From Sphaerolaimus hirsutus (taxonomy: Eukaryota > Nematoda > Chromadorea > Monhysterida > Sphaerolaimidae), in the NCBI GenBank assembly GCA_964036195.1, contig OZ038450.1, positions 33,249,197-33,313,196 on the forward strand: DNA of 64,000 nucleotides, in the 5' to 3' direction. The first letter of the stretch is position 1, and each line of letters begins with the position of its first letter. Positions 21,051 through 31,264 of this stretch are shown piece after piece. Position numbers and translations under genes: made by a program. The notes beneath the pieces were generated by a model, which worked only from the letters and a program-made list of their open reading frames with translations, ran no database searches and was not told where the DNA came from.

Positions 21051-21746
21051 TATGAATGATATTGACCTGGGTTTTAACAGATTTTGAAATCAGGGTCCAC
21101 TCAGATCAAATATAAACCAACAAAATTTCAGCGATTTGCTACGTGGTTTGTACATTTTAGCATGTAAGAGATTTCACACATAACGCTGCATTGGGAATGT
21201 TTTAATTGATTTTAATTTGATAGCTTCCAGTAATCTGCCATGATGTGTTCAACAGAGTTGTTAGAATTACTGAACTTTTTAAAAAGTATATGTAAACGTT
21301 AAGTATTTTTTTACTCATCACAAAGTATAGAAAACATAAAATACTTTTTTTTGGTTGTACGTACGCGTAAATGCGAGTACAAATTTTTTCCCAGTAAAAT
21401 GCAAAAGTGAGCACTTTTCTTCATAGAATATGTAGAACTGGCTAGGTTTTCGAAATATTTACCCCCCCTCAAAATTACCACTACGAATTACCTTATAAAC
21501 ACCCCATCGAAATCCCTCCCCACCCAAATTGAGTGTAACGAGAACGTAAATATCAAAATGTTCAGTTTGTGTTTTTTTTATGCAGAACACACGTTTAAAC
21601 AATGACTGCGTCACGCTAGAACAGGGTTTATGCCATCTCTATTTACATACTTAGGTATATAAGTCTATAGACTCTTATGTTTATGGTGCTTTTTGTTGCA
21701 TTTTTCTTCCTCGGCGTATGTTACAAAATATGATCAGTGCTGAGAG

Positions 21747-21816
21747 TAGGGTGTCAACTTTCCGTTTTCCGTTTTCCGTTTCCGTTTTCCGCCAAAAAGT
21801 TTTTGTTGACACCCTA
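21747..21816. mobile_element. 70-bp miniature hAT-like element
   Basis: TAGGGTGTCAAC and GTTGACACCCTA inverted ends surround a (TTTTCCG)n core. Flanking octamers GCTGAGAG and ACTGAGAG match at 7 of 8. One of the shortest plausible transposed units in the window. Another TAGGGTGTC end lies near 61590. Confidence 0.6.
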
Positions 21817-22412
21817 ACTGAGAGTACGAAAAAATTCTGGCGAAGTACTGTATTTCTCCGTGTAAAGGACCCCCGTGCACAACACCCAGGGTGTTATACA
21901 GCTGCATAGAACCCCGGGGGTGCTATGCTCGGTTTCAAAAAGATCAACCGATTTGAAATGCTTAAATATTGTGCGTGGCGCACGCCACTCATTGTTATTC
22001 CGCGGCATGCATTTTTTCATTGAATCGCTGCATGCTGGGAGGGACCCAAAAAGCCTAAATATGCAGGGATATGTATCACAAATGGAAAACAAGCATCTGA
22101 CCCTACTACCCGCTGAATTTGTAGGTGTTTCCGTGCATAGCACCCCCTGACCTAACACCCGGGTGTTATACAAGTTTTTGAAAAAGGTTGCTGGAAAGGG
22201 TCTGAAATTGGTATAGCACCCGGGTGCTTTACACCAGAGTTGTTAAAAGGTACGTACGTTTACTCGAAAAATACGCGTACGCAAGTACGCGGTAAATACA
22301 TTTACATATACTTTTCAAAAAAATACCGTACGCACTTGTACGCGTACACTTTCAAAGCATACGCGTACGGAAAATGTATTTATGAAAATTCAATGTGGGA
22401 CATATTTATATA

Positions 22413-23400
22413 CCGTATTACCTCGAAATACCCCCAGGGGGTTTATTATTTCGCCAGCAAAATTTGAGGGGGGGATAATTCGAGGGGGGGGGGTTTATTC
22501 GAGGGGGGGGGTCTATTATTTCGCCAGAAATTTTCGGAAATTCCCCATACGCAGACGTAGAAAAATCGAACAATCACATAGATTTATATGTGTTTATAGG
22601 CATATATTACTGTACAGGGGTGGGCATCTTCAGTTACCGCTGGGAAAATGCGATAGATTGAGCTACGGTTGAGCTATCAGAATGAAATTTTAACACAATG
22701 GAGTAGACTCCATAGGACACCTATTCTGAAGTTTGCAACCCAAACGGCCACATTTTGGGTGAGTTGTAGAACACACGGTTTTTAGTGTAATTTTGTGACT
22801 TGGCGTCACCCATAGGATAAATCGAGGGTGGCATTTGAGGGGGGGGGTCATCGGTCGTTGGTGTCGTCCCATTCTGTCGTACATCGGCCGATTTTGATGC
22901 CCTTTGAGTATGTTGTGGTCGCGCCTACTACCAAATTCTTTTTTTACTTGAATAGTCCCCCAGTCCCGAGATAAGGGGGGTGAAGTCACAAAATTACACT
23001 AAAAACTGTGTGTTCCACAACTCCTCCAAACTGTGGCCGTTTGGGTTGCAAACTTCAGCATAGGTGTCCTATGGAGTCTACTCTATTGTGTTAAAATTTC
23101 ATTGTGATAGCTCAACTGTAGCTCAAGCTATCGCGTTTTTCCAGCGGTAACTGAAGATGCCCACCCCTGTATATACACAAAAACCCTTCCCTAACGTCAC
23201 TTAATCATCACTTTTAACGTGTGTTCTGCATAGTACAGATCACAAACTGCGGTATTTGTCATGTACGTTCACGTTACACTCAATTTTAGGGGGGTATTTC
23301 GAGGGGGGGGAGGTTATTATTTCCTCAGCCGAAATTTAGGGGGGGTATTTCGAGGGGGGGGTTAATTCAAGGGGGGGGGGGATAATTCGAGGAAATACGG
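22413..23400. mobile_element. TA-flanked CCGTATT MITE, filled by a second element (988 bp)
   Basis: CCGTATTACCTCGAAATACC to GGATAATTCGAGGAAATACGG-type end, TA on both sides. Subterminal poly-G blocks separated by ATTTCGAGG. Nearly the same as 30769-31188 (opposite orientation), which lacks the internal insert and so shows the empty site. Confidence 0.82.
22615..23169. mobile_element. CAGGGGTGGGC-ended inverted-repeat element with long arms (555 bp)
   Basis: CAGGGGTGGGCATCTTCAGT and its complement bound a unit with ~180-bp arms (for example CCTATGGAGTCTACTC and CAAACGGCCACA mirrored). Comparison with the paralogous MITE 30769-31188 shows the uninterrupted sequence ATTACTGTATATACAC, so the insertion duplicated TA. 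The innermost confirmed level of the nest. Confidence 0.82.
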
Positions 23401-24368
23401 TAGTAACTACACTGCTATGTATTTACAGAAGTGGTTCCGTTTAATATTAAAGATACGCGGGGGGTAGAACCTTTGAAAATTTAAAATTCACAACCAAATC
23501 GAAATGGTTGTGGTGACAATAGATGTGGAAACGAGTCGGGAGAGCGACGATTTTTATCTCCTATAATAAAGAGACCTTGAAAACTATATTATCTGTCATA
23601 TGCTTACAGAAAAACATACGTTGTGCTGTAAACGTATGAAAAAGTGCCCACTTTTATACATTCTATGAAGAAAAGTGGTTGTTTATACACTCACAAAAAA
23701 GTACCCACATTTATGCGTACGTACGAGTAAAAAAAAAGTATTTTACATTTTCTATATTTTGTGGTGAGTAAAAAAGAAATACTTTACGTTTACATATACT
23801 TTTAAAAAAGTTCAGTAATTCTAACAACTCTGCTTTACACGGAGAAACACGGTAATAACCCCCCTCGAAATACCTGTTATTGTTTAACCGCCCTCAAAAT
23901 TTGCACTGTGAAAGAATCACCCCCAAGCCCGGGGGGAGGTTTCGAGGAAAAAGGGTACATTGGAGTGATTACAGGTATTTATCCCCCCATGGACATCTTC
24001 CCCCGGGGGATGATATAGTCCTCAAGGACTATATCGCCCGACAGTCCTTGAGTTATGAGGACTATATCAACCCATTATATATACATAATGTAATATCTAT
24101 TGTGTGCATTACATTGACCCGCTGCACGCGGCCTTGCTTTAATTTGACCCGTTGCCCGCAACCCAGGGGCATCTGTTCTACTGCATTGACAATCGATTGC
24201 CTGATCACTTTCTCAGGCATCGACGTTCCACGCTAATCCGCCCTGATATTTAACGATGTTTGTAACATACACATATGTTGAAAATTGCAACAAAAACCGC
24301 CATGTATGATATAAGACTCTATAGACTTATATTTATAAGTACCTAGACGGTATAAACACTGTTCTAAC

Positions 24369-24490
24369 TAGTGATGGAAAAGCGCCAGAGAAAATGGCGC
24401 CAGGCGCCAATGGCGCCATGGCGCCATCTGAAAAAATGGCGCCAGGTGCCAAATGGCGCCAGAAACAATGGCACCAGGCACCAACAAAAA
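24369..24490. repeat. Left-end fragment of a GGCGCC-rich hAT-like element
   Basis: TAGTGATGGAAAAGCGCCAG followed by alternating GGCGCC words, then truncation at an A-run. Same terminus as 37826. No right end found nearby. Confidence 0.6.
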
Positions 24491-24657
24491 AAGTCACTCT
24501 TTCAGCCTTCAGTCACTCTTGCATCACAGAAGCGTTTATAGAAGAGCAATGTGCTGTAACATTTTTATAAATATTTACCTGTTTGGTTTCATATTGTGAT
24601 GCAGTATGGATGAAACAAAAGAAAATATTATGAAGAAAAACTGTATGATTTCATTAC

Positions 24658-25018
24658 TTAACACTTAAAATGATCAGAATCACATTGAGATTTCATTTTT
24701 AATGGTGTTGCATGTGTTGCATTATGGAATTCATGACAGACAAAACATCAATGCAACACAGACAAAACATTAATGCAACATGGACAAAACATCAATGCAA
24801 CACAGACAAAACACCAATGCAACACAACAAAATGCCAAAGCATTTTGTCTGTTTTCCATTGGTGTTTTGTCTGTGTTGCATCGCTGTTTTGTCTGTGTTG
24901 CATTAATGTTTTGTCCTTGGTCCATTGGCGTTTTGTCTGTTCTGATTACCATAATGCAACACATGCAACACCGTTAAAAATGAAATCTCCATGTGATTCT
25001 GATCATTTTAAGTGTTCA
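24658..25018. repeat. Palindromic MITE with CACTTAAAATGATC ends
   Basis: ~75-bp arms (AACACTTAAAATGATCAG; GGTGTTGCATGTGTTGC) enclose tandem CAATGCAACACAGACAAAAC units that are themselves mirrored. The ends resemble those of 29187-29487, defining a small family. Confidence 0.72.
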
Positions 25019-25704
25019 GTGGTGAAAATCTGCTGAGACATGGCCGAGAAATTGAGTTTTGAAGTTGCATGCATTTTTCTTCATGCACTCACACAATCGA
25101 TAATCAATGCCAATGGGCCTAACAGACGCGTGTGTAATTGTGGAGCGCCACGCGTCAATAAATAATTTTCAACTGATGCAAGTGTTGTTCTTGCATCACA
25201 TTAGATAAAAGAAAAAATCACATAGCACACATTCCCGTGGCAAAACAGACGCCACAATAGAGATATTAGAGTGGACTTTTCAATGTACTATTTGATACTA
25301 TTTTGTATGCAGGACTACTTCCCCCCACGTTATAAAAGTCAGGGTGAAGTAGTCCTCGGGCAGAAGTAGTCCTCAAGGGCTATATCAACCCAGGGGGGAA
25401 GATGTCCATGGGGGGATAGGGTACGTAACCCCATTGGAGTGTAGTCACCTTATAAATATTAGGGTGTAAACTAAGTTTCTTATTTTTTTTGCGATCTCAT
25501 AGAAATGCACATTGCTGCGTCCCATACTGTTGTACATTGGCCAATTTTGATGCACTTTGAGTATGTTGGGGTTTGGGGTCTGGGCCATGACGAAAATTTT
25601 TTGGTTCCTCGAATAGTCCCCCAGTCCCGAGATAAGGGGTGTCTATAAAAAGGTGGTCATTTTCCATGGCCGATGTGGACATGACTTTTGAATATTGAAA
25701 AAAT

Positions 25705-25875
25705 AGAGTAGATGTGGGACAACGCGGGGGCCCACACCCCAAGACACAGTTGGGAGAGTCTCTTTATTGCACAGTGCTGAACTGAACATGCATCACAAAT
25801 AGGCATAGGTCATACACACATGAAACATAACAATTGCGGGTTTGGTGACAACCCCATCTACACTACTACTCAACT
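25705..25875 (-). repeat. 3' LTR of the gag-only element
   Basis: 171-bp copy, read on the minus strand, differing from 28982-29152 at only a few positions by eye (for example GCGGGGG versus GCCGGGG). Confidence 0.75.
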
Positions 25876-26038
25876 CCTCAGGGGGTAACCAGATTATATG
25901 ACCTCAGATAATTATAAAAGATTTAAGGGATCCAACCAAGTTTACAAAGTTTCACGTATCTGAAGTTACACAAACCAATTGAACAGTGTTTGATTGCGAA
26001 AACAGAAAAGCTTACACAAAAGTGTTTCCTAAATCAAA

Positions 26039-26524
26039 TTAATAAAAATCACTGCTTGCATTGGCAGCAGGGCTTTCATCCAACATCCATCGACTTGGAC
26101 TTGCACACCGCTTTCTTCGGCATGGTGCGTGAGGGCTTGACCATTTGGTGGCTACTGCCAGTGACATTTGCAGATTCAGTTGGTAGGCGGGTGGTTGCAA
26201 GTTGATATTGTTGGTTGACAAATCGGCCAAATCAGTTTGCGTTGCGATGTTGCGTGGCTTTGTTGGCTGATTGGCCTTGTTGCATTTGATGTTGCGCTTG
26301 TCAGGGTTTCTGAATAGGATGGAGCCATTGGCAGCAACCATTTTGACTCCAAGCTTCATAAGCACATCTTTGCCAAGGATGATCGAGTAGCCGATTTGGT
26401 CGGAGATCAGGCAGTGGTGCATTGTGGTTGAACCGGCAAAATGATGTGCAGGTTGATTTTGCCATAGACATTGATCGGTGACTTGTTGGCAGCAACCAAC
26501 TTCGTCACAGTCAGTTTGACACAT
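26039..26524 (-). pseudogene. Protease C-terminal part in a shifted frame
   Basis: Picks up where the gag-protease frame 27606-26407 diverges. It contains the conserved retropepsin-end motif IILGKDVLMKLGV, then a low-complexity tail and a stop. The frame change between the two pieces (~26410-26450) indicates a shift mutation or a -1 site. No RT follows. Confidence 0.6.
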
Positions 26525-27606
26525 TGTCCATTGACATCGATGGAGTTCAGCAACGATGGGTGAATGATGGTCACATCAGCACCCAGGTCCACGCGCCATG
26601 TGTCAGCATGCTTTCCATTCACAGCCGGTACCTTGCAGTTGGCACTCTGCATCGAGCAGTTGTTCGGTGGATCCATTTCGATCAAATCCACTTGTTCAGC
26701 ATCAGGATCATCGTTGTAGATCAGACGGACATTTTGGAAGTCGCGTTTGGTGCGCTTCTCCTCAGGAACAATGTTCAGGTACACGCAGTCCTCAGTGTTG
26801 TGTGTAGGCAGCTCATGCCAGGTGCACCATTTCTTGGGTTTCTTGTTGGATTGTTGATGTGTTTGTGGAGGGTAGTGCGCCTTTCCTCCCCCACCTAATT
26901 TGTTTGATGCCATCGGTTTGGCAGCGGACAGCATCTGTTGGTGCTGAGCACACAGTTCCAACACAAATTCGCATTCATTCGTCAAATGGGCATCACTGTC
27001 ACAGGCTGTGCAGTATTTCTTGACCAGGGTCCTGTTGAACTGCACTTGTTTCACAGCAAACTCGAGTCGTTCTGCATTGTCGAGTAGCTCGGCAAATGTC
27101 ATCATCTCGTAGGTTGGGAGCGATTGGAGCGAGCTATGCATTTCCGGTTGATGTAGACCAGACATGAAATAACGTTTCAGTTGAATTGTCAGGCCAATGG
27201 GTTCCATGTTCGGCATGGCTTGGCGGACAAGACTTTCAATCAGCAAGCCGTAGTCTCGCACATATTCATCCGGCGCTTGGCTTGAAGTGATCAACTTGTT
27301 CATCGCATTCTGAGCAGCGAAATGATCACTGTACTGTGATTCCAGGAACTTGCACACTTGTGAGAATGTTGTGCACTGGTCATCTGGAAAATGTTCAAAT
27401 TGGCGTAGCGCACGGCCGGCAAGGCACTTGCGCACATGGATGACAGCATATTTGTCAGGCACTTCAGTCAGCTCGACGCGTGCCTTCAAGTCACGCATCC
27501 ACAGCTTGAATTTGAGCGGGTCAGCACCATCAAAAGTTGGGAATTTTTCATTCAACAGAGGTGTCCATAGGTGTTTCTGGTCTGACGTGAATTGCTGTAC
27601 AGCCAT
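26407..27606 (-). CDS. Gag with zinc-binding region and start of an aspartic protease
   Basis: An ATG ORF of 399 codons. Residues ~20-200 are the typical retrotransposon gag fold region (FDGADPLKFKLWMRDLKARV). A Cys/His segment with CX2CX4HX4C (CTACDSDAHLTNEC) lies near residue 215 and a second Cys/His region near 265. Near residue 345 the protease box reads WRVDLGADVTII: DLG replaces the normal D[ST]G, which would weaken catalysis. The upstream gag N-terminal half is separated by a stop at ~27683 and the inserted MITE. Probably a relic, possibly mobilised in trans. Confidence 0.72.
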   Translation of the reverse strand: MAVQQFTSDQKHLWTPLLNEKFPTFDGADPLKFKLWMRDLKARVELTEVPDKYAVIHVRKCLAGRALRQFEHFPDDQCTTFSQVCKFLESQYSDHFAAQNAMNKLITSSQAPDEYVRDYGLLIESLVRQAMPNMEPIGLTIQLKRYFMSGLHQPEMHSSLQSLPTYEMMTFAELLDNAERLEFAVKQVQFNRTLVKKYCTACDSDAHLTNECEFVLELCAQHQQMLSAAKPMASNKLGGGGKAHYPPQTHQQSNKKPKKWCTWHELPTHNTEDCVYLNIVPEEKRTKRDFQNVRLIYNDDPDAEQVDLIEMDPPNNCSMQSANCKVPAVNGKHADTWRVDLGADVTIIHPSLLNSIDVNGQCVKLTVTKLVAANKSPINVYGKINLHIILPVQPQCTTA

Positions 27607-27684
27607 TGGGTCGGAAGCGGCAGGTGGAGCAGGTTTGACTGGATTGGTGCTGGCTGGCGGTGTCTTTACGAGCCAATCTGTAAT

Positions 27685-28629
27685 TTATTGGAGCAGTTGA
27701 TTCTGCTTATTCATCATCTGCACCACATTATTCATCATCACAGCCATATCTGCAATTGATGGAGTTGCCGATGTGGTCGCAGCAGCGGCTGGCACTGCCG
27801 TCAATGCAGACGGTTGCAACGGCCTCAGAAAATCGATGACACCTGTGTCATGAATAGCGCTGGCCACTGTTTTCAGCTTGGCGGCATACCGTATTTCTCC
27901 GATCAAAGCACCCCCCCGTTCAAAGCTCCCGGGGTGCTATGCTGGGTATTATGTTCCGTATAAAGCACCCGGGTGCTTTACATTTCACAAAAAAAATTTG
28001 GTGATCATCTGTTGCCTCACCTAAATGATATTGCAGAGAGGAAAGTTTGGAAGACCATCTGTTGCATAAGAGTTTTCGGTGCACACCTATGCCTATTTTA
28101 TTGCATCACGTGGCGCGTGGCGTTCTTTTGCGTGCTGCAGCGAAATCAAACACTTGAAGTGGTGCTTCAAAGATTGAGTTCAAAGATTTGTGGGTCATGG
28201 GATTGTTGCAAAAGCATTGCAACCTTACTAACCACAGATTTGCAACACATAGTTAGGTAGATACAACTTTAAAAAGGAAAATAGAGAGTCATGGTGAAGG
28301 CAAATGATCACACTTACCTAAGTATTTATCGGTGTCAAACAAAACATAGTATAGCACCCTGTGATTTGCATTGCACCAGGGTGCTATACATGGCACTTCA
28401 AAAGTAGTTTGAAAATAGCTCCAATTTTGTAAAGCACCAGGGGTGCTTTGATTGGAGAAATACGGTAGTGGTCGAATGCCATTTTCTTCCAAAATTCTTC
28501 ATTGTCAGGCAAGTCAGTTGGATTGTGTGAGCGCAACAGTTTTTCCGGATTCTTGTCTGCTGCGTACTGGTCGACAAATCCAATGAACGATTCATAGGAA
28601 ATTGATCCCATGACTGCAGGATAGCACAT
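27685..28629 (-). pseudogene. N-terminal gag of the LTR element, split by a TA MITE
   Basis: Minus-strand frames 28629-28467 (acidic/basic, no domain named) and 27906-27685 (Ala/Met-rich, ending MMNKQNQLLQ) are collinear parts of one gag once the MITE 27889-28465 is disregarded. A stop then separates them from the downstream gag ORF. Confidence 0.55.
27889..28465. mobile_element. TA-flanked MITE, 'GTGCTTTG' subtype (577 bp)
   Basis: CCGTATTTCTCCGATCAAAG to CTTTGATTGGAGAAATACGG, flanked by TA (27887-27888 and 28466-28467). Internal mirrored CACCCGGGTGC and GTGCTATAC words. Inserted within gag of the LTR element. Confidence 0.83.
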
Positions 28630-28981
28630 AGAACCAAGTCGGTCAAATTCGGCAGGTGACGTTGATGTTGAGCCGTCAATTACACTGCTGTTATGATGGT
28701 CAAAGCAGCAGGCAACGTCAATGATGTGTTGTTGTCAATGCTGCTGTTTGAGTAGTTTGGGCGGCCGGTAAAGTTGACCTTGAGTCATCGTTGATGCTGC
28801 CGCTTTGGTAGTCAGGCAGTTGTCAATGATCAGGCAACGTCTGTAGCCGATTGATGCCAAATATGCCCGGTAGTTGTGTTGTCGACGTTGAGTCGGCGAT
28901 GTTGGGCAGTCGGGTGAAGTCGGGTCCGGTCAGGCATGGTCGGGTAGTCGGGCCGAGTTGAACCGGGTCGCGGCACCAGTT

Positions 28982-29152
28982 AGAGTAGATGTGGGACAAC
29001 GCCGGGGCCCACACCCCAAGACACAGTTGGGAGAGTCTCTTTATTGCACAGTGCTGAACTGAACATGCATCACAAATAGGCATAGGTCATACACACATGA
29101 AACATAACACTTGCGGGTTTGGTGACAACCCCATCTACACTACTACTCAACT
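28982..29152 (-). repeat. 5' LTR of the gag-only element
   Basis: 171-bp partner of 25705-25875 on the minus strand, adjoining the primer-site-like stretch at ~28965-28981. Confidence 0.75.
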
Positions 29153-29186
29153 ATAAATTGGCCATTTCTAGGCCGATTGTGTTCAT

Positions 29187-29487
29187 TCAACACTTAAAAT
29201 GATCAAGACGACCAGTAGATTCCAGTTTTGTGGTCGGATAAGTGATGTCTAAACTCCATATGCCAATAAACTTTAAGCATAGAGTTGAAACTTTTGTTTG
29301 GAAAAAGATATTTAAAACATTTTTGGGCCAGATGAATTCTTTTAGTCTAAACTATACAATAGCATGTTCAGAGAAAAGTTTTTGCCGTGTTCAAAAACCG
29401 GGTCAAATCGGCATACGGAGTTTAGCAATCACTTATTCAACCACAAAACTGGAATCTACTGGTCGTTTCGATCATTTTAAGTGTTGA
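29187..29487. repeat. Palindromic MITE with TCAACACTTAAAATGATC ends (301 bp)
   Basis: ~60-bp arms (GACCAGTAGATTCCAGTTTT and mirror) around a short unique core. Same tips as 24658-25018. Confidence 0.72.
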
Positions 29488-30354
29488 GTGAAAAAAATCG
29501 GCCCAGAAATGGACGTTTTATCAAGCTTAAAAAGTCAGTGTCCACATCGGCCATGGAAAATGATGACTTCTTTATAGACCCCCCTTACCTCGGACTGGGA
29601 GACTATTCGATCGAGGAAACAAATTTTTTTCGCATAGCCCAGACCCCAAACTCCAACATACTCGAAGGGCATAAAAATCGGCCAATGTACAACAGAATGG
29701 GATGCAGAAATGTGCATTTCTATGAGATCGCAAAAAAGATAAGAAACTTAGTTTACACCCTAATATGTCCCACATTGCATTCTCAGAAATACATTTTCTT
29801 TACGTGTATGCTTCAAAAATGTACGCATACATGTGAGTACGTTACTTTTTCTAAAAGTATATGTAAACGTATTTACCGCGTACTCGCGTACGTTTATTTT
29901 TCGAGTAAACGTACGTACCTTTTAACAACTCTGGTGTTCAAGAAACATCCATTTCACAAAACTATTGCGTTTTTAATGCATGCCACAACTAGCTGCGTGG
30001 ATCACCGCGTCGCAATTATCACTCTCTGGCGCTTTTTTGGCGCTTTAAAAAATGGCAGCGCCAAGTGCCAATGGCGCCACTGGAAAGTAACGCCAAGTGC
30101 CAATGGCGCCACTGGAAAGTAACGCCAAAAGCGCCATGGCGCTTTTCGGAAAGACGGCGCCAAGCGCCAATGGCGCCACAGCATTTTAGCGCCAAGCGCC
30201 AAAAGCGCCATGGCGCTTTCACATCACTAGTTGTCATCTTCTTGCTTTAGATTTTTTGAAAATCTTTTAATTCTTCCAAAATGTGACACTTTTAAAAGAG
30301 GCGAGTGACGTGCAAAATTAAAAAATGTGCGGGACCGATTCTAGATGTCGTCGA

Positions 30355-30532
30355 TAATGATGTAATAGCGCCATGGCGCTTATGGCGCTTATCGCTATTT
30401 TTGCCAGGCGCCAGCAACAAAAAACCTGGCGCTGGCGCTTAGCGCCATTTTGCTCTGGCGCCATTGGATCGGAAACGCATCATGGCGCTTTTGGCGCTTG
30501 GCGCCAAAGTTCTGGCGCTTTTAACATCACTA
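30355..30532. mobile_element. Short GGCGCC-rich hAT-like MITE just before a lectin splice acceptor
   Basis: TAATGATGTAATAGCGCC to GGCGCTTTTAACATCACTA, with near-duplicate octamers GTCGTCGA and GTCGTCAG (6 of 8). Ends ~24 bp upstream of the exon at 30557, so it lies against the polypyrimidine and branch region of that intron. Confidence 0.65.
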
Positions 30533-30556
30533 GTCGTCAGTATGGTGTGTTTGCAG

Positions 30557-30697
30557 GGCAGCCGGACAACGGCGACTTTGCCAGGGGCGGGGAGAACAAC
30601 CAGTCGTGCGCGTGCATCAGACACGACGACAAGTTCCTCGTGCACGACTGGAGCTGCGCCGAGGCCTGGAACTACGTCTTGTGCGAGCACAGAACAC
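30557..30697 (+). CDS. C-type lectin domain exon (C-terminal part)
   Basis: After acceptor GTGTTTGCAG and before donor GTCAGT. Two leading bases, 46 codons, one trailing base (C). The peptide begins QPDNGDF and contains CACIRHDD and DWSCAEAWNYVLCE, the conserved end of a CTLD with its two disulfide cysteines. Phase joins it to 19877-20118 and to the exon at 32091. The classic EPN/QPD position reads QPD, which in known lectins favours galactose-type ligands; specificity here is only an inference. Confidence 0.82.
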
Positions 30698-30768
30698 GTC
30701 AGTGTTGCAACTCAGCATAGCCTTACAAAAACTGGACCATTTCCACAAAATATAATCAAATTTAGGTA

Positions 30769-31188
30769 CCGTATTACCTCGAATAATCCCCCTTTGAAAT
30801 AACCCCCACCCCCCTCGAAATACCCCTCCTAAATTTCGGCTGAGCAAATAATAACCCCCCCCCTCGAAATACCCCCCTAAAATTGAGTGTAACGTGGACG
30901 TACATGACAAATACCGCAGTTTGTGATCTGTACTATGCAGAACACACGTTAACACTGATGATTAAGTGACGTTAGGTAAGGGTTTTTGTGTATATACAGT
31001 AATATATGCCTATAAACACGTATAAATCTATGTGATTGTTCGATTTTTCTACGTCTGCGTATGGGGAATTTCCGAAAATTTCTGGCGAAATAATAGACTC
31101 CCCCTCGAATAACCCCCCTCGAATTATCCCCCCTCAAATTTTGCTGGCGAAATAATAAACCCCCTGGGGTTATTTCGAGGTAATACGG
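30769..31188. mobile_element. TA-flanked CCGTATT MITE (420 bp), empty-site relative of 22413-23400
   Basis: CCGTATTACCTCGAATAATC to GGTAATACGG with TA flanks. Interior aligns in reverse complement with 22413-23400 but lacks the CAGGGGTGGGC insertion. Confidence 0.82.
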
Positions 31189-31264
31189 TAGTCTCTGAAA
31201 ATCTCTCAAAAATGAAATAGGTATAACTTAATATCACTGAAAAAATCCAGAGATAATATAAATA

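Larger units (their letters stand above)
22235..23832. mobile_element. hAT-like CAGAGTTG element nested in a TA MITE
   Basis: Ends CAGAGTTGTTAAAAGG and AATTCTAACAACTCTG with a perfect 8-bp duplication CTTTACAC (22227-22234 and 23833-23840). Terminal ACGTACG/TACGCGTACG arrays. Contains the TA MITE 22413-23400. Confidence 0.85.
21848..23852. mobile_element. TA-flanked MITE, 'GTAAAGCACC' subtype, interrupted
   Basis: Starts CTGTATTTCTCCGTGTAAAG and ends CTTTACACGGAGAAACACGG, flanked by TA. Interior words such as GGGTGTTATAC and CACCCGGGTGC are mirrored. The hAT-like element 22235-23832 has inserted near its right end. Subtype relative at 27889-28465. Confidence 0.75.
23979..25418. repeat. Inverted-repeat unit with TATCCCCCCATGGACATC ends
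   Basis: The left end TATCCCCCCATGGACATCTT is mirrored by AGATGTCCATGGGGGGATA at 25418. Inside the ends lie several AGTCCTCAAGGACTATA-type hairpin words. Between the ends are a GGCGCC fragment and the palindromic MITE 24658-25018. Duplication not determined. Confidence 0.55.
25705..29152 (-). mobile_element. Gag-protease-only LTR retrotransposon (Ty3/gypsy-like), interrupted
   Basis: Two 171-bp direct repeats (25705-25875 and 28982-29152) bound a minus-strand gag and partial protease with no RT, RNase H or integrase. The LTRs carry CAATAAAG (polyadenylation-like) on the minus strand. A TGGTGCCGCGACCCGG primer-site-like stretch adjoins the upstream LTR. The gag gene is broken by a TA MITE (27889-28465) and a stop. 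Superfamily is inferred from gag layout and protease. Confidence 0.78.
21253..29933. mobile_element. hAT-like CAGAGTTG element, 8.7 kb including nested insertions
   Basis: Ends CAGAGTTGTTAG and CTTTTAACAACTCTG carry the same perfect 8-bp duplication GTGTTCAA (21245-21252 and 29934-29941). Terminal words ACGTACG and AAAGTATATGTAAACGT recur at both ends and in the smaller relative 22235-23832. No transposase was recognised. The interior holds TA MITEs, a gag-only LTR element and palindromic MITEs. Confidence 0.75.
20311..30232 (-). mobile_element. Outer GGCGCC-rich hAT-like unit of a deep transposon nest
   Basis: The left end TAGTGATGCGAAAAGCGCC and right end GGCGCTTTCACATCACTA correspond to the two distinct ends of the intact element 38426-38942, inverted. 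The inner edge TTATCACTCTCTGGCGC (~30010) also matches that element's interior. Flanking octamers GTTGTGAC and GTTGTCAT agree at 6 of 8 positions. Nearly all of its 9.9 kb is later insertions. Pairing of the ends is inferred. Confidence 0.55.

Noticed and set aside
24735-24945. Tandem GACAAAACA..AATGCAACAC units resembling a spaced repeat array
   Set aside because: Units are mirrored around the centre and lie within a palindromic MITE; there are no unique spacers, so not a CRISPR array.
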